Source of the DNA: Coriobacteriia bacterium
GTDB lineage: Bacteria; Actinomycetota; Coriobacteriia; WRKU01
Assembly: GCA_009784095.1 (NCBI GenBank)
Contig: WRDL01000010.1
Coordinates: forward strand, 1-22,383
Direction of reading: 5' to 3'
DNA length: 22,383 nucleotides
How positions within the stretch are numbered: position 1 is the stretch's first letter; each line of letters opens with the position of its first letter. Shown piece by piece: positions 14,997 through 21,913 of the stretch. A program made the translations under genes and the position numbers. Under the pieces are notes generated by a model that worked only from the letters and a program-made list of their open reading frames with translations, was not told the origin of the DNA and did not search any database.

Positions 14997-15298
14997 TACG
15001 CATCACCTCCCGCTGCGACGATGCGCGGCACTTGGAAGGCACTTCCCTCACGCGCGGGAGCGTTCTTCAAGGCTTTTTCGATGCCCAGCGGTTCCACGAT
15101 CTCATCGGCACGGGTGATATTGAGTACCGGAAGCGGACGCGAGGTCGGCTCTACTCCCTCGAGATCGAGTTCGGCAAGGGTATCGATATGCTTGAAAATG
15201 ATATCGAATTCGCGTTGGAGCGTCTCGATCTCCTCATCGGTAAGCCCAATACGCGCGAGCATCGCTACGTGCTTAACTTCCTCAATCGTAAGTGACAT
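14996..15298 (-). CDS. gatC: Asp-tRNA(Asn)/Glu-tRNA(Gln) amidotransferase subunit C
   Basis: GatC is the 100-aa wrapping subunit that stabilises GatA on GatB. The start MSLTIEEVKHVAMLARIGLTD is the standard GatC helix, followed by FKHIDTLAELDLEGVEP and the C-terminal belt with REGSAFQVPRIV, which threads between the other subunits. The length is typical. AAAGGTAG lies upstream of the ATG, and a good promoter ends about 20 nt before it. It is the first gene of a run of nine minus-strand genes with small gaps or overlaps, down to gtrA. Confidence 0.97.
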   Translation of the reverse strand: MSLTIEEVKHVAMLARIGLTDEEIETLQREFDIIFKHIDTLAELDLEGVEPTSRPLPVLNITRADEIVEPLGIEKALKNAPAREGSAFQVPRIVAAGGDA

Positions 15299-15326
15299 GG
15301 TCGGTCTACCTTTCGTTAAAATGACG

Positions 15327-15355
15327 ATTTTATTATGTTAGCACTTAACCTGCAA
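15327..15355 (-). promoter_or_regulatory. Sigma-70 promoter of the gat operon
   Basis: On the minus strand the -35 box TTGCAG (15355-15350) and the -10 box TAAAAT (15332-15327) are 17 nt apart, the ideal spacing. A transcript would start near 15320, about 20 nt before the gatC ATG. This is the best promoter match in the window. Confidence 0.68.
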
Positions 15356-15407
15356 TTCATCGGTAGATTGAGTGCAAAATCCGCACAATTCAGAAGAGGT
15401 CGAGGGG

Positions 15408-15542
15408 TTGGCACGTAGAGGTCGGTGAGACAGTAGGGTCGGTTCTTTTTGTCACATAACATCCCATTTGTCCCAGTACTCAATAGGGATATATGTGACA
15501 AAAAGAACCGACCCTACTGTCTCACCGACCTCTACGTGCCAA
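15408..15542. repeat. 135-bp palindrome with REP-pair, copy C
   Basis: The arms at 15408-15458 and 15492-15542 are perfect inverted repeats of 51 nt around a 33-nt centre. Each arm holds one 31-nt unit (15426-15456 and 15494-15524) with the core GTAGGGTCGGTTC, plus 18 further matching bases outside it. The centre contains CATCCCATTTGTCCC, similar to the centre of copy B. It lies between the gat promoter and the end of the cytochrome gene and codes for nothing visible. Confidence 0.93.
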
Positions 15543-15545
15543 TAA

Positions 15546-15577
15546 AGAAATCCCCACTCGCAAAAGCAGGGATTTCT
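15546..15577 (-). terminator. Hairpin after the seven-haem cytochrome gene
   Basis: A 9-bp perfect stem (AGAAATCCC at 15546-15554, GGGATTTCT at 15569-15577) with a 14-nt loop lies about 55 nt past the cytochrome stop codon. On the minus strand it is followed by TTATT and then runs into the copy C palindrome. It is a weak but plausible terminator for the cytochrome transcript. Confidence 0.45.
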
Positions 15578-15631
15578 CATTAGGTACTATATGATTCCGT
15601 ACTTATTACTCCAAAACCTACAAACTGCCTC

Positions 15632-17317
15632 CTAGCGATACGTAAAGATGAGTGCTGGTGATGTAGTCACACCAGTAGGCTCAGCGCCAAAGGTCGTCGG
15701 ATCGGGGTTGCCTCCAATCACAATATCAGAATAGTGCATTCCAGCCTTGGCAACACCTGCCGGACCGGCGGTCCATGCAGGCTCTGATGCGAATGGATCA
15801 TCACTCAAGAACAGACGATTGGCGATCGTCGTAAGTGAGATCTCGTCGACTGGAACATGGCATTTCAGGCATGCGCCGTCTTTGGTGACGCCTGCGGCGA
15901 ATCCGGCATTGCTCTCAACACCGATCGCGTCCTTGATGACCGTGAAGCGACCGTCAACGACCGAGCCGACAGGCTCGACGACAGGTGCCCAGGTCTCAAA
16001 GCTGAATCTGCTCTGTGCGACCGGTAGCTCGAGAGCGCTTCCTGAATACATCCACAGGTTGGTGCCATCGGCCGCGGTAGCACTTACGACCGGATCTGCA
16101 AAACCGAGAAGAGTAGCGTCAACAGAATCTGTTTTTGCTGGCCACTCGATGACCGATATGCCACCATTGGCATGCGGCCATGCAGTTGTACCGGATTTTG
16201 CTCCGATCATGTCGTGACATTGGTCGCAACCGTATGCACGGGAGCGATCTGCTGCCTCACCACCGGCGGGAAGGGTCGCGTTTCCACGATAGCCTCCACC
16301 GACTTGACCGGGATGGCAAGGACCGCAAGGGGTTGCGCCACTTGCCGGATTAGCTCCGGCGGCAAACATGGTGTTCAGTGACGCTCCTGAGCTCATGGAC
16401 AGGCTTGACCCAACACCGGGAGTAGTACGGTGACCGGTTGCGCCGACCAGATTGACCCCATCGGTCAAACGCCAGTCAGCAAAGCCCCAGTAGTTCACCG
16501 AGTACATCGAGGTGTTATGGCATCCGCTACGTGAACACGTGAAACCGGCAGCATTCGCCTTGACGGCAGCCATCTCAGCCAATGAAGCTCTGTCACCCGT
16601 GTCAGCATTGGTGACCGGAGTCCAGGAATTGGAAGCACCACGCCAATCGTTATAGCCGGCACTACCTTTCTCCATCAAGAACACTCCGGTGAAACCAATA
16701 TCACTAAGGTTACCCGCGGCGACCTCAAAAGCGATATTGTCATCGCTCTCAAAGGCATCGCCCAAGAGATAGATATTCATCCCGAAGTACTTGGATGAAG
16801 TATTCCCGTGAACGCTTCCTGTGTGACACATGACACAGCCACCGCTTTGGTGAGCGCTCTTCTCGCTGGGATCATCAGGCCACTCGATCGGCTTGTTGGT
16901 CGCCACAGAACCGTTGGTGCCGTGGCAGTTCAAACAGGCACTTCCCACACCGGTCAACATCGGATCGATGGGAGTTCTGCCTGCCCCTACGAAATCTTTC
17001 GGGATCGCACGGTGCAAGCTATGGCATACCGCACATTTCGTGGTTGCGGTGACATATCCACCATGGGGATTCCCGAAAGCGGCTTCGTCCAGATACCAGG
17101 TGAACTCTTCGGCTTGCGCCGGATCGTTCCACACATCATCCATCTGCTCGAGAGCACTGGACCATGCGAGATAACCCGGGGCATCTGCGCGCTCAGGATT
17201 AACCAATTGTGCACCAGCGAACGGTGCAGGACCACCAGGATAGGAATCCGCGCCAGCGACTACTGCAAACGAAAAGACGAACAGTAGGACCAGCGCAAGA
17301 ATTGCTAGTTTTTTCAT
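15632..17317 (-). CDS. Secreted multihaem c-type cytochrome, seven haem motifs
   Basis: This exported 561-aa protein begins MKKLAILALVLLFVFSF with a cleavable signal peptide ending near AGA at residue 23. Haem-binding CXXCH motifs lie at 95-99, 128-132, 161-165, 331-335, 364-368 and 483-487. A CX4CH motif at 261-267 (CSRSGCH) is probably a seventh site. Haems are widely spaced and separated by long Gly/Ser/Ala-rich regions, unlike the two neighbouring cytochromes. No membrane anchor or sorting signal is seen at the C-terminus. I chose the ATG at 17317, with AAAGGAG upstream; an in-frame ATG at 17365 would lengthen the signal peptide. It is the last gene of the cytochrome cluster but 204 nt from the next, so it may have its own promoter. 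A role in extracellular electron transfer is inferred. Confidence 0.9.
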   Translation of the reverse strand: MKKLAILALVLLFVFSFAVVAGADSYPGGPAPFAGAQLVNPERADAPGYLAWSSALEQMDDVWNDPAQAEEFTWYLDEAAFGNPHGGYVTATTKCAVCHSLHRAIPKDFVGAGRTPIDPMLTGVGSACLNCHGTNGSVATNKPIEWPDDPSEKSAHQSGGCVMCHTGSVHGNTSSKYFGMNIYLLGDAFESDDNIAFEVAAGNLSDIGFTGVFLMEKGSAGYNDWRGASNSWTPVTNADTGDRASLAEMAAVKANAAGFTCSRSGCHNTSMYSVNYWGFADWRLTDGVNLVGATGHRTTPGVGSSLSMSSGASLNTMFAAGANPASGATPCGPCHPGQVGGGYRGNATLPAGGEAADRSRAYGCDQCHDMIGAKSGTTAWPHANGGISVIEWPAKTDSVDATLLGFADPVVSATAADGTNLWMYSGSALELPVAQSRFSFETWAPVVEPVGSVVDGRFTVIKDAIGVESNAGFAAGVTKDGACLKCHVPVDEISLTTIANRLFLSDDPFASEPAWTAGPAGVAKAGMHYSDIVIGGNPDPTTFGAEPTGVTTSPALIFTYR

Positions 17318-17486
17318 GTGGTTTTCTCCTTTATATGGTTGTAATAAGTACGATTGCTTGCTCATTTGTCTACACCCCCCTCCGAATGAGACATCAATCA
17401 GAACTAACGACTTATGTCGTCTCGTACATGGTAGCATAATCGCTTCATGTATTCTACATATTTCTCGTGGAATCATCTCGTTTTGT

Positions 17487-17521
17487 GGTCCTCACAGAAC
17501 CGAGCAGAAGAGCCGAGGACC
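17487..17521 (-). terminator. Hairpin directly after the ten-haem cytochrome gene
   Basis: GGTCCTC at 17487-17493 pairs with GAGGACC at 17515-17521 around a 21-nt loop, starting at the base after the stop codon of the cytochrome gene. On the minus strand no U run follows, so it may attenuate rather than end transcription. The rest of the 204-nt gap up to 17318 shows no convincing promoter or riboswitch. Confidence 0.3.
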
Positions 17522-18658
17522 CTAGAGCGATCCGCGCGCGTGACACAAGAAACAATCGGTCGCTCCCCTGGTCGAGGATCCATCATGGCAGGTGAAGCAT
17601 ACGGTCACATCGAGACCTCGTGTGTGCTCCGGATGACCACTGGAGCTCATCGCTATGAATTCTTCGGGGTGCGGCATACGGATCCCGTGACATGAGTCAC
17701 ACGGTCCGGGATCATGGCAGCGATAACACGATCGGCGCGGATCGGTGTTGGCGAGTAAATGAGACGCATAATTCCACTGCGCGCCTTTAGCTACCGTCAA
17801 AGGATGCTTCAGGTGGCACTTGGTACACGTTGCTGACGCAGTCTTGTCGTTATGGCAGTTCAAACATACTTCCATACCTCGATCAGGCAATCCGATCTCT
17901 TGTGCCTCATTGAAGGCATGGCAGACCAGGCACCCCATGCCTGCCTCGAGAGGTTCAATATGCGACATACGAATGACGGAGAGCTCTGATGGAGCAGTCT
18001 CGATTCTTATATTCTCTTCGTGGCAACGGAGACAACTGGCTGAAGTCACCATCCCATAACTACCTGTGTCTGAATCCGGACGCGCCAAACCTCCGGCGAC
18101 ATGGGTCAGACGCATCGCCGCGTTGGTTGAGTAAGCTTGCACAAATGAACCCGTCTCATGGCACGCGGTACACGCGAGCTGAGCATGATCACCGTCTTGC
18201 ACACTTTCGGTATGACCCGAGATCTCATGACACGCCAGACAGAAGGTCCGTGACTGGGTCGCCGCCCCGAAACTGGCGATCAGCGCCCCTATCCCTGCGA
18301 TCGTCAAGATGAATCGCAAAGACCGTCCTGCCCAGATCTGCTGGACGCTCCTCAACGGTTCGGGGGCGTCCTCGACCGGGATCTTCTCGATGACCTCGCC
18401 TTCGTCATCATAAAGGACATAGTTGAGGCGATTGGTCCGGTCCCTTGAGAGGAGTAACCATGCCAGGACCACTGAGATCACGATGATGAGCGCAACGATG
18501 GTCAGAATAGAGAGACCGATGAAGAACGGCAGTGGGTTGGTCCTCGGATCGAGGATCGCCTCTCTGATGATACTGAGACGTTCGGGAAGTTCATCGAGCG
18601 AGATCGTCGAAAGTGAGTCCACCAGATTGCGCACTATGTCTCGGATACCTTCGAACAT
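17522..18658 (-). CDS. Membrane-bound decahaem c-type cytochrome (NapC/NirT-like start)
   Basis: The 378-aa protein has a membrane helix at about 45-70 and a second at 113-133, separated by an acidic cytoplasmic stretch. The outer part carries ten CXXCH motifs: 140, 163, 209, 243, 265, 278, 311, 320, 354 and 369. The second helix running into SRTFCLACHEISGHTES resembles the start of NapC/NirT quinol-oxidising cytochromes, so it may take electrons from the quinone pool; this is inference. The block CDSCHGIRMPHPEEF has a close counterpart, CDGCHGIEMPHPDGF, in the adjacent dodecahaem protein, showing common ancestry. The ATG at 18658 lies 3 nt after the preceding stop, so the two are co-translated. 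Confidence 0.92.
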   Translation of the reverse strand: MFEGIRDIVRNLVDSLSTISLDELPERLSIIREAILDPRTNPLPFFIGLSILTIVALIIVISVVLAWLLLSRDRTNRLNYVLYDDEGEVIEKIPVEDAPEPLRSVQQIWAGRSLRFILTIAGIGALIASFGAATQSRTFCLACHEISGHTESVQDGDHAQLACTACHETGSFVQAYSTNAAMRLTHVAGGLARPDSDTGSYGMVTSASCLRCHEENIRIETAPSELSVIRMSHIEPLEAGMGCLVCHAFNEAQEIGLPDRGMEVCLNCHNDKTASATCTKCHLKHPLTVAKGAQWNYASHLLANTDPRRSCYRCHDPGPCDSCHGIRMPHPEEFIAMSSSGHPEHTRGLDVTVCFTCHDGSSTRGATDCFLCHARGSL

Positions 18659-18661
18659 GAT

Positions 18662-19615
18662 CTAAAAGGTCGCACCTCCCGGATGGATATGAGCGCTGTG
18701 GCACGCGCTACAATCGTCGTCCAGATGACACTTGTCACACACTTCTTGGGATACCTGCCTCGTGATCGCGCTGTGCTCGTTGAGGAACCCGTCAGGATGA
18801 GGCATCTCAATACCATGACACCCATCACAGAACGCCTGCTCACGGTGGCAGGTCCCGCAACGATTCTGTTCATCTTTGGCTACCGAGCCGTGCTGGGACA
18901 CGATGATCCGACTGTCATGAGGGACAAGATCACCATGGCAGCGCCCACACATCGTGTTATCGTGGCACGCACCACAGGTCCCGACATCTCCGAGACCATG
19001 GGTATTTTGCCAGTTCGCGCCGTGTACGAGGGAGAATGAGGAGCGCGCCGCTTGGGACAGGGGTTGGAAGCGCCCACTGTGGCATTGCTCACAACCATCT
19101 TCAGAATAGACATTCCTGCTGACATGACAGCGCAAGCATTGATTCATCGAATACTGCGAGGTCCAAGAGTCGATCAGTTCATGACCCACCCCGCTGTGAC
19201 AGACGACACAGCGCAACCCGCTGGTGCATACTTCATGGTCTATCCGGATACCACGGGCGTCGACTATCCGCGCGTACTCTTCGGCTTTATGGCACGATAC
19301 GCAATGACTATTGGAGACACTGCTCGTATCTGCTATGAACGGAGACCACGACAATCTCATGTCGTACATGACGGTCACTTGGTATGCCAGCCTCTCTCTG
19401 ACAGAGGTACCTCCGTGACATGTGATACAGGGTTGGCCTGCATGAGCCATATGGCTTTGTGAGGACGCGATCTCATCGTGGCACCCGGAGCATGATGGCC
19501 TCCATGCCAACGCGAGCGCGCCGGGCAGGAGAGCTAGGCATAAGAGTGCCAGAAGCGCGATCGCGATCGCGATGATAAGTATGTTCTTGCTATTTTTTAT
19601 AGCGTTCCCCTTCAA
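18662..19615 (-). CDS. Membrane-anchored dodecahaem c-type cytochrome
   Basis: The 317-aa protein has one N-terminal membrane segment (about 11-38), either an uncleaved anchor or a signal peptide. It has twelve CXXCH motifs, at 42, 63, 105, 136, 160, 175, 214, 223, 253, 263, 293 and 302, about one haem per 23 residues in the outer part. Conserved extra His residues between motifs could be distal ligands. The given start is a TTG at 19615, which overlaps the NHL gene by 26 nt. It has no good ribosome site and no ATG is available before the membrane helix, so the exact start is uncertain. The gene lies between the NHL-protein gene and the decahaem gene. It is probably part of a transmembrane or surface electron conduit. 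Confidence 0.9.
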   Translation of the reverse strand: MKGNAIKNSKNILIIAIAIALLALLCLALLPGALALAWRPSCSGCHDEIASSQSHMAHAGQPCITCHGGTSVRERLAYQVTVMYDMRLSWSPFIADTSSVSNSHCVSCHKAEEYARIVDARGIRIDHEVCTSGLRCVVCHSGVGHELIDSWTSQYSMNQCLRCHVSRNVYSEDGCEQCHSGRFQPLSQAARSSFSLVHGANWQNTHGLGDVGTCGACHDNTMCGRCHGDLVPHDSRIIVSQHGSVAKDEQNRCGTCHREQAFCDGCHGIEMPHPDGFLNEHSAITRQVSQEVCDKCHLDDDCSACHSAHIHPGGATF

Positions 19616-21044
19616 TGAGCGTCGAGTTCGTCACCGCACTCTTCGCGGAGCCCTCTTTTCCGGCGATCAGCTCTTCTTTGTAGCCTTCCATCGACCTCTC
19701 GGCATCTTCGAACTCATTCTTTTCGCGAATACGACGACTCAGCCACTTATAGAAAGCCCAGATGAGCAGCATGAGCAACAGTATTATGAGGGGCCAACAG
19801 CACGAGCGAGCGATATCACCGAGCATACGTCGCGCATCGCTGAGCCAATCGCCTCCAGACCCCGGAAGTCGGATGATCTGGATACGTCCGCGCATCGGCT
19901 CGGTCAGGACGAACGTATCGGTCGCCTTTTCATAGTCGATGTCGTTTGGGTAGTACAGATACCCGTCCTCGTATCCGAAAGCACCCCATTTGTCGATGAA
20001 CGATCCATCCTCAGCGTTGAATGCCGCGATGGAAAAATCAAGATTATCGATAATGATGATCCTGCCTGCGCCATCGATCGTGAGCCCCATCGGGAGTTGC
20101 ATCGCAGAGGGCCAACGCTCACGGATCTCTTCTTGGTTTATGGGTTGTCCGCTGGCAGGACTTCTATTCGCGGGATAGCCGAGTTCAACGATCCAGATGC
20201 GATTTCCCACGCTGTCGTATTTACTCAGGCGATTGTTGTAGGTATCGACGACGTAGATATTGTCATCATCATCGAAGGTGAGTCCCTGGACTCCGTCGAA
20301 GTCGTTCTCACCTTTCCCGATCTGCCCTACGACTCCCAAGAGGTTCCCGTCCAATGAGTAGCCGGCGAAACCACCTCTCCCACCGACCACGAACATATCG
20401 CGATTCGCCGCGACCGCAGTCGGGTTCTCGATCAGGACTTCGTTCCGATATGTTTTATCCCGATTGTAAATAATGACATGATTGTAGGTCTCTTCCGTCA
20501 CATATACCGCCCCGTCAGGTCCTACCGCCAGATCTGATGGGTAGATCAGGGGCTTTCCATCCGCCTGGGTCGTGATGAGATCTTTTAGCACTCCATTGTA
20601 GCCATACTTGATGACGCGTTCGTGGCGTGCATCTACCGCCCAGAACGTCTCCCCATCGGGACTGACCGCTACCGATGAAGGACCGATATCCTGTGGCTGA
20701 CCTGCAATGTTAGCGCCAAGTGTATAGATCGAGCGGATCCAGGTGATGCCCTCGTTAGTGTCTCCGGTCCCCGCCGGGCGGAACAAAGCGAGGAGTCCCG
20801 CACATGCGAGAAGGAGCAACAGGATGAGCAGTACAAGAACGATCGAGAGTATGATACGTCCGCGACGATGGGCGACCGGCTCTTCCTCGAGTGCGATGTC
20901 GGCAACGTCACCTCGGAGCCCGTCAAGCCCATCAAGCCCGTCAAGCACGACACCATCATCGCCCAGACGGTCTACCGGGTCCACGAACTCCTCCGCTCTC
21001 GTCTCCTCGATGATCGGTCCGTTATTCTTATCACTCTGCGTCAT
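19590..21044 (-). CDS. NHL-repeat beta-propeller membrane protein
   Basis: The 484-aa protein begins with an acidic cytoplasmic tail of about 60 residues that includes three copies of Gly-Leu-Asp (residues 35-46, from a 9-bp tandem repeat at 20919-20945). A membrane helix at 63-87 leads to an outer beta-propeller of about 110-395 with NHL-type blades: PSSVAVSPDGETFWAVD, PSDLAVGPDGAVYVTEE, VQGLTFDDDDNIYVVD, PMGLTIDGAGRIIIID and PNDIDYEKATDTFVL. A second helix at 417-434 and a charged tail end the protein. NHL proteins often scaffold other proteins, and related ones occur beside multihaem cytochromes in metal reducers. The ATG overlaps the TPR gene stop as ATGA. A role in assembling or sensing the electron-transfer complex is inferred. 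Confidence 0.87.
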   Translation of the reverse strand: MTQSDKNNGPIIEETRAEEFVDPVDRLGDDGVVLDGLDGLDGLRGDVADIALEEEPVAHRRGRIILSIVLVLLILLLLLACAGLLALFRPAGTGDTNEGITWIRSIYTLGANIAGQPQDIGPSSVAVSPDGETFWAVDARHERVIKYGYNGVLKDLITTQADGKPLIYPSDLAVGPDGAVYVTEETYNHVIIYNRDKTYRNEVLIENPTAVAANRDMFVVGGRGGFAGYSLDGNLLGVVGQIGKGENDFDGVQGLTFDDDDNIYVVDTYNNRLSKYDSVGNRIWIVELGYPANRSPASGQPINQEEIRERWPSAMQLPMGLTIDGAGRIIIIDNLDFSIAAFNAEDGSFIDKWGAFGYEDGYLYYPNDIDYEKATDTFVLTEPMRGRIQIIRLPGSGGDWLSDARRMLGDIARSCCWPLIILLLMLLIWAFYKWLSRRIREKNEFEDAERSMEGYKEELIAGKEGSAKSAVTNSTLIEGERYKK

Positions 21045-21793
21045 CGCCTCGCCTCTATCTCTTCCAGCCCTTTGAGGATCTCTTCCTCATCAGGCAAGAA
21101 CCTTTGCGCCGCTAAAAAATCCTGCTCAGCACCGTCAATATCGTTCATCCGAAGTTTCAGTTTACCGCGTGTGATAAGCGTGGATGCGTCCGTTGGCAGT
21201 TTTGAAAGGTAGTCGTCGAGCATCTCGAGCGCCTCCGCATCCCTGTTCTGCGCGATGAATATATGCGCAATATCGAGCGTGGCTTGGAAATAGTTCTGTG
21301 GGATACCGAAAGCGATCGCCCAGTTCTTTTCTCCTTCTGATGCCAACTCGGTCTCGTAAGCCTCCCAGAGATCTGCGCGCATCTTCTGAAGAAGGAGGAG
21401 CGCTTCGTCGTATTTATCTTCCATCATCAAGAGACTCGCTTCGGCGTAGGCGACCGCTTGAGTTTGGGTCATATCAAGATCAGCTACGCGAAACGCTTCA
21501 AGCTGTTTACGCGCTTCATTCATCTTTCCTGAATTTCCTAGGGCGATGATCAGCCGAGACCAACTCTCGGGATCCTGATTCGCTTCGACTATTGATTGAT
21601 ATTGAGCTATATCGGCATCTTGGGAAGTTTGAGGAGAGAATGCCAAGGGTAGCACGCCGGTGACCAGCATCGATACCAGCGTCATCAGTCCACCGATTAT
21701 CACCAACACGACGAGTACCCCAAGGACCCGTACTACCGGATCCGACCACATTGAGGAATCTTCGCGCATTTGACTTCTAGATGCCATTATCAT
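21041..21793 (-). CDS. TPR-repeat membrane protein
   Basis: The 250-aa protein has one membrane helix at about 22-47, then an outer or periplasm-side domain of tetratricopeptide-like helical pairs. Recognisable units are SWSRLIIALGNSGKMNEARKQ (about 77), AYAEASLLMMEDKYDEALLL (about 115), TLDIAHIFIAQNRDAEALEML (about 172) and TLITRGKLKLRMNDIDGAEQDF (about 205). Several in-frame starts exist (21793, 21787, 21769, 21751) and none has a clear ribosome site. It overlaps the NHL gene by 4 nt. Single-helix TPR proteins beside cytochrome genes often assist apocytochrome handling (CcmI/NrfG-like), and the nearby ResB-like gene supports that idea, but no specific motif proves it. Confidence 0.83.
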   Translation of the reverse strand: MIMASRSQMREDSSMWSDPVVRVLGVLVVLVIIGGLMTLVSMLVTGVLPLAFSPQTSQDADIAQYQSIVEANQDPESWSRLIIALGNSGKMNEARKQLEAFRVADLDMTQTQAVAYAEASLLMMEDKYDEALLLLQKMRADLWEAYETELASEGEKNWAIAFGIPQNYFQATLDIAHIFIAQNRDAEALEMLDDYLSKLPTDASTLITRGKLKLRMNDIDGAEQDFLAAQRFLPDEEEILKGLEEIEARR

Positions 21794-21913
21794 CCCGACT
21801 GTCTAGCTGAGATACTCGACTCACTTATGGAATATCATATCATCTGCTTTGTGCCTCATGTTATAGATCTACTCTCTTATGCGTAACACCTGACGTACAA
21901 AACAATACGTAAG

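Noticed and set aside
17318..17521. Possible c-di-GMP riboswitch before the secreted cytochrome
   Set aside because: Such riboswitches often precede cytochrome or pilus genes, but none of the conserved GEMM segments can be read here.
19572..20357. A 261-codon plus-strand open frame opposite the NHL-protein gene
   Set aside because: It is antisense to a gene with clear propeller repeats and membrane helices; no start signal.
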